A stretch of DNA of 64,000 nucleotides from Phaseolus vulgaris. Taxonomy: Eukaryota; Streptophyta; Magnoliopsida; Fabales; Fabaceae. The stretch is from NCBI RefSeq assembly GCF_000499845.2, contig NC_023751.2, forward strand, positions 8,412,335 to 8,476,334. Reading direction: 5' to 3'. Positions 11,501 to 24,990 of the stretch are shown here, in pieces (the first letter of the stretch is position 1; every line of letters begins with the position of its first letter). A program made the translations under genes and the position numbers. Under the pieces are notes generated by a model, which was not told where the DNA came from, did no database searches, and was given only the letters and a program-made list of their open reading frames with translations.

Positions 11501-14500
11501 TACAGATACAACATAAGGATAACAGCTGCAATACTGTGGGTAAGAAGGTTTCCTTGCATAGAACTTGAGCTGTAGATGCAAAGAACTATCTAGTTGGTCA
11601 AGCATTGTTGAGTGTAGTTTCATTATGCTTATATCATTGAAGTATGTTTAAAGTGACATCTTGCTTTCTAAATTTTTAGATTATAAGCACAGGCTTTGTT
11701 GTATAACTGTGTAAATAACTTTTGTAGGAAGATTCTAGTATCCTCTAGCCTAGACTTACATATGTTAACAAAAAATACATGCATGTATAACCAAATCAGG
11801 GGAAGCACCCTTGTGCAACAAAATTAGAATTAAAACATGAATAACAACTAAATTAGAAGTTAAACATAGTTAATTCACAGTTCTCATATGGTAACTTAAG
11901 AAGATAATTCTCCTTACAAGGTCTTCTCCTTTCTTAGGACAGAATTAATTCATAGTTCTCAATGCTAACTAAATAAAATGAATGACCTTCTACTCTAGCT
12001 TTTAAAGCTAACTATATGACAAATTCTGTAACCAATATTTTAACTTCTTTCCCTTCTGTCATGTTCATGGGTCCTGTCAGCTATCCTTGTATACACTGAA
12101 AGGACCTTGTTTTTCACTCTTCCTAAGATACTAAGATGGTAAAGTGCATTGTGGCAGGTGAGATGCCTCAAATGAAGCTACAGTGTGTCTCCATGCCTGA
12201 TAAAGGAAGAGGCATGGTCTCATCATGTGTCATTTCACCAGGTTCTTTGGTTCATTCCGAAGAACCTTATGCTATGGTAACAAACAACTATATTCTCTGT
12301 ATTATCATTAATTATAAATTTATTTTTAAGTCCAATTTTAGTGATGTTAATGGTGTCATTTTTCTTGGATAGTATTCAATTAGTTATTTTAATTAATTTT
12401 TTTGGCTAAAATAGACATGACATTCTTCAACTTAGGTTCATGTGTAATTTATCCTATTGGCTTTCAGTTGAAGCAATCAACATTCTAAACCTATATCATT
12501 GTTTACTATTCTGTTTAAATAGTTATAAATTCTTAATCAATGTTGTCAAGATTGCGTGTATACACACATGATCCTGCAAGTAATGAAGACAGTGAGATGA
12601 CTTGCACAGTAGATGGGGAGACGTGCAGATTGTAACGGGATTGCGTGATTGCTCGTAAAATTGGCAGATCGTGCACTGTGTCGATCCACTTGAGCAGCTA
12701 GGGTTCATGTTTAAAAAATCCCTTTAGTTTGCTAATAACCCAACCTGAAAAAAAGCCCAACTTGTAAAGATGACCCTTTTCCACTACGGTTCCCATGTGC
12801 ATATCAGAATAGAACCAAACAACTCTCATTGGCGCTGTTCATTGACGATGGCACTTTCATCACCGACATCTTCAGCCATCACAACATTGATGTTGCTGTC
12901 ACCGAAGTTTGCTTAACCTTGTTGGGCATCACAATGCTCATGATCATCATGTCACCATCTCAGATACTCGCATCAACATTGTCGGCATTGTCTTTATTGT
13001 TGTCGTCCTTCCTTCATTGTGGACTGCTCTGTTCTATAATTTTTCTTTTGGATCTTACTATTTATGACGTATTATGAATTATTTTCCTGTCCGTATTATT
13101 TTTAATGCATGTACAGGTTTATAAATATAGTTTATTCATATACTCATACAAGTCAAGTTATGATCTTTTATCTCCCTTTTGATCCTCATACGATTCTTGA
13201 GTTTCACAACATTGTTCCAACATGATGTTCAAATAGAATTGATGTAATGGAAGAAATTTTACTGGAAAAAATTGTTTTTCTGTTTCCAGTTGCTAAGACG
13301 GAGGGAGTTTAGATGAGTGTGCATGTGATTGAGAAAGAAAGTGTAAGATATCAAACTAAATAGATTCTTTAGAAACTTTTCTTTCTGCTTTATTTATGTT
13401 TATTGTGAAAGTTGTGTGTGTCACATTAGTAAGCTAGGCGTGATTTACACAACCATACAAGTTTTGGGTGTTGGCTGCTTCAATTGGAAGCACAAGGGGT
13501 CATAGAATTCAGAGAGATTTGTGAAAATAAACAAAAAACTGAGTTCTATTGAATAAAATCAATTTCTACATGCTGTTACAGAAATAAACTTTATACAGGA
13601 GAACCTGTAAATAACTCTAACTAACTAGTTACAGCTGTCTCTTAACAGATGTCACATTATACTGACTGAGTAATACACTCAAGGGGCTAAATTGCAGATG
13701 AAATGGGCTTTAACTTCTTTGTTGTCATCTTTAAGTACAAGATTTCCTTTTCAGAGAACTGGAGACGTTTGGCTGCAATGCAATCAACTGTTCAGATTTC
13801 AAAATTGATTTACACCTGTTTTATTAAAATAAATTATTGCTTGCCGTCTATATCATGTATATTGTATTCACTATTTTTTGTGAAAATAAGTATATTGTTA
13901 AAATAATAAAAATATAGTATAAGACCATCCATGTGGCTTCACCTAACAACTTAAGCTTTATTCTTGAGATGGTATCAAAGCCTTTATGATCAAATGATCC
14001 ACAGTTTGATCCTTGTTGCCCCTATTCTTCTAATAAAAGTTGAATTTCAATATATATGGATGGGCCTGTGCACTATTTAAGTTTCAAGTTAAAGGACTCT
14101 TGCGTGAAGGGATGTGTTTAAAATGTAAATACTAATATGAAACGATTCATGTGTTTTCACCCAACAGCTTAAGCTTTTGGGATAATTGGGTTAATGACAT
14201 GCATGATATTTGTTGTCAGTAGCTTTAACTTATAAACATGAATCCTCAGGCTTCTTGAGATTAACAAATAAATTATCTTCCAGTTCTTTTTATATTTGTA
14301 TTTCTTTAGGAAAACAGACTTATTCTAGGAAATTAACTTGATATTTTCTTATACTGCAGATAATTTTAAAGCAATGTCGGGAAACCCATTGCCATTATTG
14401 TTTGAATGATCTACCTGCTGATAGAGTTCCTTGTATATCATGTTCAATACCATTGTATTGCTCCCACCAATGCCAGATACGAGCAGGTGGGCAAATGTTC

Positions 14501-17500
14501 AGGATTTATCCAGAAAATAATGACACTTTTAAAAAAATGCCCAGTGATCTTGGAGAATATGCTTCTGAAGTTATCCAAAGCGATGATTCTGAACAAGAAA
14601 TTGAGGATATTACTGAACATAAACATGAATGTGGAGGTGTACATTGGCCTGTGGTACTGCCATCTGAGATTGTTTTGACTGGCCGAATACTAGCAGGGTT
14701 TTTGCTGAATAGCACATCTGAAAATATTGTAAACTTTGTGGAAAGACTGGTATATTTTAAATGCATGCAGTTTTTTAGTTCAGTTAATTTTGTTGTCATT
14801 TGATTATGAGTAGCTGCATGCTTATGGCTTCTTCTCATGCAGGAGCTTTCTCATTGTTACAAACACATGTCATCCGAAAGCAAATTGGATTCACATATAT
14901 ATGCCACTGTATTGTTATATTGTCTTCAGCACTCTTGTGAAACTATGTTTTCCATAGACGGAGTCTCCATATCGCAGGTTGTTTTGTTACTCCTCTGTGT
15001 ACATGCATGTGCATGTGGATGTGTCTATTTGTTCTTTGATTCGTAACAAAAGTTACAAAACCATCATATGCCATGTGCTGGGCAACATTTTTTTCAATAT
15101 GTTGAAGCATTCGTTGAAAAATGTAATTTATTTTGTTGCTTTATTGTATTTGAATCATTAAAATAATCATATTCAGGTTCCAAAATTCTTTGTAAATGCA
15201 GGTTGTCATAATTATTTCTCAAATTAAAGTGAATTGTATGACCATTGTTCGTTTAAAATCAATAGATGCTCATGGAGGTCATTTTGGAGAATTTCCATTT
15301 CAATACGGTGCACATTCAACCAGTAATGTGGAACAGGTACATATTTTGACACATGTCTTTTAAAATTTAATTAGATTAATGCATTGATGGCGTAACTTAC
15401 ATTGTCTTTCAATTACAAATTGCTACATTTGATGAGTTTGTTGATTTCTATAATAAGTTAATAACTATTAATACCTTTAAGGTCCGTTTGGTAGACAGGA
15501 TGTGAGAAAATAGGATATGATAACTATACTAATCCTATTGTAATGATGTTTGTTTTATCAACATGATATGATAATGTTATTTAGTCACTTATTCTATCTT
15601 GTATCAACATGATATGATAAGTTTAATAGAGTAGGATAAACACTCTCCTACCTCTCTTTATATGATATTCACCCATACATTTAAATTAAAATGGTAATTA
15701 AATATAAAAAATAATTTTTTATTATTAAAATATATTTTAAAGAAAATATTTATGTCATAATATTAATTTTACAAAACTTATATAATTTATTTATAACTTG
15801 AAGAAAAGGTATAATTTTGTTAATATTAATTTGTACAATAATGTACATCATAATATTATCTTACATGTATTTATTTTGTAATTACTGTGGCACAGAAACT
15901 TAACTTATATTATTTGTTAGAATATTAAATTAAATAATAATAACTTAAATACTTTTAAGATGTTAATTATAATTTTAAAATCTTATATAATTTTTTTATA
16001 ATATAAGAAATAGTTATAGAAATAAAATATAATTTTGTATAATTTAGTTAATCTTTTTTTAAAAAATCCTAAGTTAGAATTTTTTTTAAATTAAAAGTAA
16101 AATTTTAGATAATTATATGTAATTTGAATATAATTTATGTTATATCCTAACATTATTTAATTTGTTATCTTGTGTGCATCAATACTGTATATTATTCTAC
16201 AATATTATGTTATTATCCTATTATGTTTTTTGTCTTATCATATCATATATTTTTATCCTATCATATCATATCCACCAAAAGAGCCCTAAAAGTTGTGCTT
16301 GAGATTATCATATCATATATACACTTACAATACATAGAAACTAAACTCTTGACTTTTATTGTATTATTTTCTTGTTTAATACACTTTTTTGCTTTTGCTG
16401 TATTTACTTGTGAATATTTTGCAAGCCAAACAATTATGACTGTGACATTGCTGGTGATGGTAATATTTTCTTAGTGACTATTATATCCTTGGTATTCTAA
16501 GTCATATTATGTTATTTATCGTAGGTCAGAGTGGGTAAAGCCATCTATAAAGCTGGCAGTTTATTTAACCATTCTTGCCAACCGAATGTTCATGCATATT
16601 TTCTTTCACGCACTCTTTACCTACGAACCACACATGGTGTTGCAGCTGGTTGTCAGCTAGAACTGTCTTATGGTCCACAGGTATTGGAAATTTAAAGCTG
16701 TACTGACATTGCTAGTTAGTTTTGTTTGAAACTTTTGAAGTGTGTCTATATTCTTTTTTCTTATAAAGATTTTCAGTGATCAAACATCCTTAAAGCTTAA
16801 GCTGTTACAGAGTAGTTTTATTTTCATCTTTAACATTCCTCCTCACACAAATTCCCTTTGTGGTTGAGCCGGAGAGGACAAGGGCCCACCAAACTTTGTA
16901 CTGAAATATTAGTTTAATTAGAATAAGGGTTGCATGGGTCGAGCTATTGACAACTTAATTTAAGAGGCTCTGTTGCCTAGTTGAGAAACCAATTCCAAAA
17001 GTGAGAGAGAAGAGGACATGAATTTTCCTATGAATTTGAGAGGAAACTTTTGCTCATATAAGCAGAACTGAGGCTTGGAATAATACAATATTTGGTTTGA
17101 ATCATCATGTGTTACAATAACGAAACATTTATTTGATAATTAAAAATAATAGAGGCATGTTTTATTATACCAATAAACTATTTTGTACTAATAAATTAAG
17201 AAGTTGGTCAATAATTAGTATTATTATAACTGCTAGTACAAGCAGAAGCCTGCAAGTAGAAGATACTTGTAATCACAGATCCTCTCATAGTGGAGAACTT
17301 GAAGTTCTAGACTTACTTGATTAGTATTACGCCAAACATGGGGGCTAACCAGTTTTAGGTGATTTTAATAACAGTTTGTTAGACTTGAATAATGAGAGGG
17401 AGAAAATAAATATCATATTAATTACAATCATGGTGAGTACAGTCTCAACTCCTCAATCACATTCTCTTAGAAAAAAAAATAAAATCTACCAAAATGAATA

Positions 17501-20500
17501 TGTAAATTCCAGGGATAGTTTTCTTAATTACTATGGAGATTTTAGGATATTTTTATTCCAACAATCCCCTATGTACAACAGTTAGGCCTTAACATACCTC
17601 CCTGGTTACTGGGTCTGGAATTGTATTTGTTTGACATGTGGGTCCTACTCCTCCTTCGCTTCTACAAAAGGAAAGCAACAAAACACAAAGTGATTTACTC
17701 AGACTTTCAAATGTCAAGTCTGTTGTAAAAATGCTTCTGTTCCAATGTTCAATATACAGTTCTGTTTTGCAGGTTGGGTTGTGGGATTGTAAAGATCGCC
17801 TTAACTTTCTCAAAGACGAATATGCATTTCATTGTCAGTGTATTGGTTGTTCAGAAGTTAATGTATCTGACGTAGTCCTCAATGCCTTCCATTGTGTCAA
17901 TCCAAATTGTTCTGGCGCAGTGTTAGAAAGCAGAGTACTTGACTGTGAACAGCAGAAAATCAAGCACTTCACTATTACTGACCGTGTAAGCCATTTAGAG
18001 GACACTTGTTGATACTGAATTACTATTGTTCTTTGGATTATAAATCTAGGTTAAGTTTAAATTGTGTGCTTTACCTCAGACAGTGTCTTGATTTTCAAGA
18101 AATTGCCTCAACAAAACAATATGGAAGCCATTCTTGTGGTTGGGATGCATTACATTATATGGAAAAAGTGAAAATACTATTAGTGATGATCTGTATAAGC
18201 TAAATGCAACATACATAGACCTAATAATAAATGCTATCCTAGTATTTTTAGGCTTCAAATAAAGGGAACAAGGAATACAAATTCTAATTATATGGAGGGA
18301 ATATTCAATATATAAGTAAGGGTAGAAATCTATGTAAATACAGAAACAAATCGTGTGCTAAGCAAATTATTCATGCATACCAACAATTCTTTTTTGTATC
18401 TGAATATCAAGCAGCCTACCACCTTCTATTCATTCTATCCAGTGTTCTAAAAATGGCTACCTGACCATGAGTTAAATTCAGGTAATGCAGTAAAATTTTG
18501 GTATAATCCAAGTCTTCTGATTCATCCTTATTTATGGAGCTGTTACTAGAAATTTAATATGGATTGGCAATTCTGTCAGATACCATTTTTTATAATAAAT
18601 GACAAATCACTAGTATTGAGCAACTAAGCATTTTCCTTCTGTTAGGTAAGTTGCTAAGGGACAGGAAACTTGGATAGATGACATTATGATGCATGTTTTC
18701 GCCATTTCAATTTTGCAATATTTTTTCACTACAAAAACCCTCCACTCTTTCAGGTTGACAAGAATGATGACATTAGTGTATGTCTTAATGTCTTCAAACA
18801 AAACGGGGCCTATATTCATGGTCAACCTGGATACTGTTTGAAATGTGGTTCTTACTGTGATTTAGAGTCTTCACAAGCAGCAGTCAGTGAAGCTTTAATA
18901 TGTATCAAAAGGTTTGCACTGTTCAATTTGGCTCCTAATAACCCCATCCTAAAGTACATATTTCCTTTTACTCTGAATATAATCATAGCAAATCTTGAAT
19001 AGTTCCCAATTTTAGGCTACCTTGATAAATCCCCCATTTAAAATCCTGCATGATCTCATTGTAAATAGTATATGGCTGCTTATTTTTGAGTATTTTACAT
19101 CCCAAAATACGAAAATGACAGGTTGCAGGATGCAATATTGTTGAAAGAAATTTCAAGTATTACTATTTCTGATGCTTTGATATCTCTTCAATCGCTAAGA
19201 TTAAATTTGCATGCTTACAACAAGCTTATTGCAGAGGTGAGTTTGAGCTTCCTGCACTTAAACTCCTCCATGTTAGTTATAGTTTTATTCGTTTATGCTA
19301 ATAGGTGTTGCGTGTTGGGTAGTCTTGGAATACCCATACTGTTCAATTACTTCATAAGCATTGAATTTAACCAATGCGAAATTAAAGTAATCATTAGATA
19401 GATAAGATCAAGCCTATAAAAGTCTTAAAAAACCATATTGATATTGCAGTAATTACTCCATTTTAATATACAACCCTGATTTGTCAAATGTCATTTTTAC
19501 TTCCATCAGCTCTATCTCTTTATTCCTTTCCCTTCACATATCTTTCTCTCTTTTCGTTCTTTCTCTCTTTTCGTTCTTTCTCTTCCCCCAAGGATGTATA
19601 CTAATGGGGTGTGGAAGCATTAATTTTGTGTGATATATATATATATAATATCTATTTGAGAACTTATGTAAATACGTAATCTTTTTAAACAAAAAATAAG
19701 CTAATCCAAACATGCACTCAATGACTGGATTTCTTAGACTCCAAAAGTGTGTGTGGTAACAACTATTGAATGTCATGGACTGGTAGACAAATAATGTCTC
19801 ACGTTTTCAATATGATGGTTTGTTTAACTTTTATATCCTTCAACATGATATGATGCATGCAGGCAGAAGACAGCATTGCTCAGGCTTTCTGTTTAGTGGG
19901 AGAATTACAATTATCTGTTGATCATTGCAAAGCTTCTATCCAGGTAAAACTTTTATTAACAAGCTTACTAGTATAAAAGGGGTGGGGAGGGAGAATTTTT
20001 TTTTTGACATCTGTTTACTATTATCCCATCGCGATGATCGCGTATACCTAGAACCTATCAACTATCCAGAATTTTTTCCAGTGGCAGAAATATAAATATT
20101 TTTTGAATGGAACTCAGAAAACTTCCCTGTTAAATTGTGTGGTGTAGCACTGTAAAATCAGACAGAAAGAAAAGAAAAACAATAAACATTTCAGCCATTA
20201 ATTTAAAAACTGTTATATCTAACAGTGCGTATTTACTTTATCATGGTTAGTGACACATGTTCCTCTCCCACTGTAGCCTTCTTCTGGATATAAATGTATG
20301 CTTGCTGAAATGTTTTCTATTGATTATGTTATTGTTTATTGATGTTGGTGAAAATTTCACCCGCACCAAGCAATTGAAAATGAGAACTCATTGGTGTACA
20401 TCTTACAGGAACTGGACTTATGAATTTGACAATTACGATTTAGGCATTTTAACCATTCTGCCATGGATAGTGAGAATCCTTAACAACCAAATTCCAATTG

Positions 20501-21962
20501 AAGTGAAATCGTTTGAATAAATTGATGCAGTTTAGGGGGATTTGACGAAAGAACATCAATTCAAATCCTGAACTTTTTTAATTGAGATATATCTAGAATC
20601 TCCTTGCTATTCATGAACCAAATCCACCATGATACAAACTTAGGTAGTGCTTAAGTCCCACAACGATTGGTGTATGATGCTGAATGAAGTACAGAAGTGT
20701 TTTGTTCTTCGCCTCAACAACTCTAACGTTTAAGGATGATTTCCCAAGTGCCTGGGTGCTTATATATTGTTTTGGGAGGAAAACCTGCCCTTAAAAGCTA
20801 CTCCCATTGATATTTTTTTGCCCTTTCTATTGGACTTTTTTGTATTGAACCTTGCATTAATTAATTTTTGACCAAAAATACACATAATTATTTTAGCTCA
20901 AAAATAATAAATAATATGAATTGTCTTTTTCTCCATTATAAATATGGAGAATTGAAGACTTTAGTTTTATAATTAAAATTCCGTTACTATTATTCTGTCT
21001 CCATACATGAATTTATTTAGGGATAATTTAAAAAAAATATTACAATGCAAAAAAAATTAATTTTTCTAATTAAATTGACTAACTTTTTTAGTAATTTTGA
21101 ATTTGGTATCAGTACCTTATATTTAGAGACGGATGGAATAGTTGTTAAGAAAGAAGAACCAAATACTTAACTACTCTACCAAACACTTCATCCTACTCGA
21201 TGAAGCTTTAGGCACCTCATAATAGCCAAGTCTATATCACACATAACACCACAAATAAAATAGCAGAAGATAGAATTTGTGATGACACCTTTTTCCTACA
21301 TCCACGGAAACACTTAAACAATGTTCACTTAGATCAATAAAGATTACAAGTTTTGTGGAAACATGAAAAGCACTCACCTAGAAGTGTATCTCCCTACAAA
21401 CTCAGGAATCCCATTTAAGATTTAAACCGAATGGTAAAACACGCTCACAAGAGACATTTTGACTACTACAAGTGACTACCCACATTAGTTCATTTCTCTC
21501 TGACTTGAGTGCCTCAACACTTCACAGGACTTAATAGTTAATGCATATTGGTTACTTTTCACCTTTCAAGGGTATTGAAATGTCATTTCCTTCTTGCAAA
21601 AGAGACTCGGTTCTTCCATAAGTTGAAATATAACTTCCACTACATGTTAATGAATGCATTTCCAATATGGTATTGTTACCAAAATTATGTCTTTCTCAGT
21701 AATAGGTCTAAAGCGTTTGTTGCTTTTTGTGTTGCAGATTCTGGAAAAGCTATATGATACTGATGATATTGTTATTGCTTACGAACTGGTGAAGCTTTCT
21801 TCCATCCTACTTTCCTTGGATGATTCTACTGCTGCGGAAAGCATAAATCGAATTGATGATATCTTCTCACGTTATTATGGACTTCATGCAGACTTGGTGT
21901 TCCCTGATCTTCAATATCTCAGGAAAGAAATTGAGAAATTTTCAGTGAAGGCCATCCAATAA
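8588..21962 (+). CDS. TPR-SET-MYND protein (SMYD4-like protein methyltransferase family)
   Basis: Fifteen exons: 8588-8716, 8797-8931, 10570-10656, 10768-10839, 11335-11539, 12158-12276, 14360-14749, 14843-14977, 15202-15336, 16525-16680, 17773-17985, 18754-18911, 19122-19236, 19863-19943, 21738-21962. They join in frame to 2355 nt, 784 aa. TPR-type helices cover about residues 60-175 (SKQLGNECFSNADYAKALD; AWYRRGKANASLGNYRNAI). The SET domain is split: its N-terminal piece is about 210-250, a MYND-type zinc finger follows (CHYCLN, CISCSIPLYCSHQC, about 255-290), and the SET core carries NHSCQPN (484-490) and ELSYGP. A post-SET CQCIGC sits at 542-547. The order resembles SMYD4 and the Arabidopsis TPR/SET protein family (a homologue of about 800 aa). 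NHSC and the post-SET cysteines are intact, so methyltransferase activity is possible but substrate is unknown. Start: first ATG of the exon, in frame throughout. Confidence 0.88.
12540..13212. mobile_element. Short hAT-like element in intron 6 of the SET/TPR gene
   Basis: It begins ATGTTGTCAAGATTG and ends CAAGAATC-complement followed by TTTCACAACAT, giving inverted ends of the ATGTTGT(C/G)AA type. It matches the element at 23648-24291 in the opposite orientation, for example the shared words AGATAAAA and ATAACT inside the end and CTAGGGTT inside the other end. No transposase is encoded and no clear 8-bp target duplication was found. An open frame at 12829-13077 lies wholly within it. Confidence 0.55.
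13917..14192. repeat. Copia LTR-type fragments in intron 6
   Basis: Two related phrases occur: CATCCATGTGGCTTCACC followed by AACAACTTAAGCTTTATTC near 13925-13962, and GATTCATGTGTTTTCACCC followed by AACAGCTTAAGCTTTTGG near 14144-14182. The first is followed at 13970 by TGGTATCAAAGCC, one mismatch from the tRNA-Met primer-binding site of plant copia elements. Most simply these are LTR/leader remnants. Confidence 0.45.
15481..16286. mobile_element. PIF/Harbinger (Tourist)-like element in intron 9 of the SET/TPR gene
   Basis: The left end GGTCCGTTTGGTAGACAGG and the inverse of the right end (GGGCTCTTTTGGTGG) are similar. It is flanked by TAA at 15478-15480 and TAA at 16287-16289, the 3-bp TWA target typical of Harbinger. 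Sub-terminal ATATGATA words recur near both ends. The interior is AT-rich and non-coding. It accounts for about two thirds of intron 9. Confidence 0.65.
16681..17772. other. Intron 10 of the SET/TPR gene
   Basis: Non-coding, 1.1 kb. A stretch near 16840-17100 (GGACAAGGGCCCACCAAAC and a purine-rich GTGAGAGAGAAGAGGAC) and another near 17585-17660 look like retroelement-type insertion debris, but no boundaries or coding domains could be established. Confidence 0.35.
19944..21737. other. Intron 14 of the SET/TPR gene
   Basis: Longest featureless intron of this gene (1.8 kb). No exon, terminal inverted repeat or coding domain was recognised. Open frames at 20257-20520 and 21548-21757 have no recognisable domain. 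Confidence 0.45.
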
Positions 21963-23647
21963 AATGATTTTACGACAAAATGAGCTATAGAATGTCAGGT
22001 ATAATTGTCAATCACAGCTTAAATGACTTTTCATATAATATGAAAGATATACAATAGTCAACGACCTCAAGAAGATTACTCAAAGCTCATCCAAGCTGTT
22101 TGATAGTCTAGGCATATTCTGCATAAATATGAACGAGACTTTGAACTAAGGTCAGTCAAGTTTGTTCTCTAACTACTCTCTCTTTCCGAACATGTGCTTT
22201 ATTAATATAGATTCATCCAAATTTATAGGGGTGGAGATATATTTTAAAGATTGTCTTGAGATCTCAGTGGATGAAACCTCAATTAGTTACATGGGTATCA
22301 ACAATTACTTTTCAAGTTATAGCTTTAGTTCCCAAAGAAAATTGTTTCTTGCAGTAAGTTATACCTTCTACTGCTAAAATCAAATCAAGGAATTTATTTC
22401 TTTCTTAATTAATGGTTTCAAGGAAATGGGGAGCAGTAAACATAGGAGATTGTGTAATTTGTATGATTATATTTTATGCGCTGAATTTAAGAGGATATGG
22501 TGCAAAGCTATAGGTGTGAAAAGTTGTAGGAATGGTTACTTGACAGATTGTGCAGCTTAGCAATGAACTTCTTCTACTCCGTCTTCTAACCGGTTTTGAT
22601 ATGCTCTCTTAGAAGTTAGACATGTATTATATGCTCTCATACCAAGTACAATTATTAATGACTTCCAGAAGACTGCATTTAGTATTAGCACTAGAGGCTA
22701 ACACTTGTCTGATCTACTAGCATGTTAGGCTATTGGGTGTCTTCTTACTCTGATACCTATTGACAAACCTAGATTACCAACAAAGTTTCTGAAAACCTCC
22801 ATGAGATGAGTCTTCTCTCAAACTCACTTAGTTAATATAAACATTCATTGACTCCTTACTACTTTACCTTCATTTTGTGATTAGGGTTATCAATATAGTT
22901 TGAAATCTCACTATGCCTAAATGCTTATACCATATTACTAAACATAGTTTTACCTGCATGGTAATAGCCAAAAATCACCCACCTATGATTCCTTAAAGTT
23001 CTCTTTCTCATAGATCATACTTCATACATAAATACCACACCTAATATCAAACATCACAATTTATCTTGACATATACTCAATTTTCATAATTCATAATATT
23101 TCATTTAGACAACATTTAATTCTCACTCTTCATAAAGTATTGCCACCAAACGCCAGCCACATGTAACAATCTAAAGCAGTCCCATACTCTATAATACCAA
23201 GAAATCAAGAAAAAAAGTAAATATCTCTTATATAGGGGTGATCGCTTAAGTGTCATCCCTTCACAAAAGAGAGAATTGTCTCGACCTCTTGCTCAAATGT
23301 CCCAGTGTCACTATATTGTCACTTAGCATCATCAGAATGTTTGAGTGACTAGAATCTTAGATGAGAGAGAATTGTTATGGTGTTTCTCTTGTCGCTTGAG
23401 TGGCCAAAACTCCAGAGAAGAGAATTGTTCTAGGCTCTCTCTCTAGCTCAAACTACCATCCGTAGCTTGAGCGATAAAGCTCCTCAGTTGAGCAACATAT
23501 GGTTTCTTGAGCGAGGTAAACAAAGTTCACAAAATGAAGTCTTTTATTCTAATTGAACTAAAACAAGTTATTTCATTCTAAAACCATTTCTCCTCTGTAT
23601 ATTATGCAAACTACACTTGTTTTATTTCAATTAGATTCAAAGGACAA
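21963..23647. other. 3' UTR of the SET/TPR gene and intergenic DNA
   Basis: Probably the 3' UTR for the first few hundred bases, then non-coding DNA. An open frame at 22162-22377 shows no domain. A loosely repetitive stretch lies at 23225-23510. Confidence 0.45.
23225..23510. repeat. Degenerate tandem-like repeat with GAGAGAATTGT core
   Basis: The word (G)AGAGAATTGT occurs near 23270, 23367 and 23419, each followed by a CTC/TTG-rich phrase ending in CTTGAGTG, CTCAAA or CTTGAGCGA-type words. Spacing is irregular (about 50-100 bp), so this is an eroded array rather than a clean satellite. Confidence 0.4.
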
Positions 23648-24291
23648 ATGTTGTCAAACTCGAGGATGTGAAAGGGGATAAAAAATTATAACTCAACTCA
23701 TAAGTTGAGTTATGAATGTACGAAAAATTATATTCATAAACCTGCATGCATTAAAAAAATATAGATGATAAAAATAGCTCATAGCGAGTCTTAAATAGGT
23801 CCTCTTGTTCTCTATAGAATTTGAAGGAAAAACGGAGTAAGCATAATTGCAGCACCAAGAGAGAGTAGAACTCTAAAATGATTGGAACAGAGAGCGAGCA
23901 TCAACCAATGTGAAGGCAACACTAGTGACGATGCGTGAGTGTTGTGATGTCAACAACAATGAAGCTAGTGGCAACAGGAGCTTCGTAAGTGCTATGATGG
24001 TTGTTGGCGACTCTAGTGATGGTTGTTTGACAGCAGCGACCACAGCGTCAGCATCAAGAGGTGCATGCACTGTTTTGTGACCCCTTAATTTGGCGTGTGC
24101 CATCATCAAACCCTAGCTTCTCAAGATGAGAAGGATCAATACTACACAGGATCCCTCGATTCAGTGAGCAACATCGCAACCTCACAGCGATCTGCACCTC
24201 CCTCGATCGGACATCTGCTTCACCTTGCGATCTCCTCAATATTCGTGGGATCGAGGGAGTTTGCAAGTTAACTCAAGATTTTGACAACACT
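23648..24291. mobile_element. Short hAT-like element, same family as 12540-13212
   Basis: The left end ATGTTGTCAAACTCGAGG and right end ATTTTGACAACACT are inverted repeats (A/GTGTTGTCAAA). The left 60 bp match the inverse of the right end of the intron-6 element, including GGGGATAAAA and ATAACTCAACT words; the right part matches its left end. Short open frames here on the minus strand (23873-24109, 24054-24266) recognise no known domain. The target duplication was not resolved. Confidence 0.55.
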
Positions 24292-24990
24292 GCAAAAGAA
24301 AGCAACGGGTTAAACAACATAATACTCAAGTACTAACTTAAGTATTTATTCAAATCAATATTAAAAGAATTTTATTCAAACTAATGCATTTCACAACTTC
24401 AAAGGCACTTAATCACATACACCTGTTACAGTAGAGTATTACCGTAAAAATCCTTGCCAACAATCTCTTCGTTATCAAAGTCCTCAATACTAAAAATAAG
24501 TGATCCAATGAATCAAATCTCTATTCAACAACCATAACTACAATTTAATCCACAAGTATCCTAAGGTTTGGTCTCATCAAAGTTCTATTTCTGACAGTAC
24601 CAAATATTTCCAAAACAGTGAATCAAGTCAACTTCTCTTATCTTAACTCTTGTGCTCTTCAAGGATTTGTTCCAAAGACTCAAAAAAACTAGGGAAGCCT
24701 TAACTTGCTCCTAAGAGACCTGATTCACAAACTAAACATATCACTACCTACCTAGACTAGCAAATATTGATCTTTTTGACTCATATCTTACATGCAATCA
24801 CAAAGGCCTATCCATGCATGCAACAAGAAAACAAGAATCAAAGATCTAAGGGGAAAAGAAAAACTTACTCAAAACTTGTGATTAGATGAATTAGGACAAG
24901 CAGACCTTGTTTGTGTTGAACAAGGGCTGCTGGTTCATTTTTATGAACAACCATGGCTGAAACTTCTTTTGTTTCACGTGTTGTGCCTAG
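24292..24990. other. Intergenic spacer between two transposon-like elements
   Basis: Non-coding; no gene, repeat or RNA recognised. Confidence 0.5.

Noticed and set aside
12829..13077. 82-aa open frame in SET/TPR intron 6
   Set aside because: Lies wholly inside a non-coding short element; hydrophobic stretch reflects composition.
23225..23510. Spaced repeats considered as a CRISPR-like array
   Set aside because: Repeats are imperfect and irregularly spaced, and the genome is clearly plant nuclear DNA.
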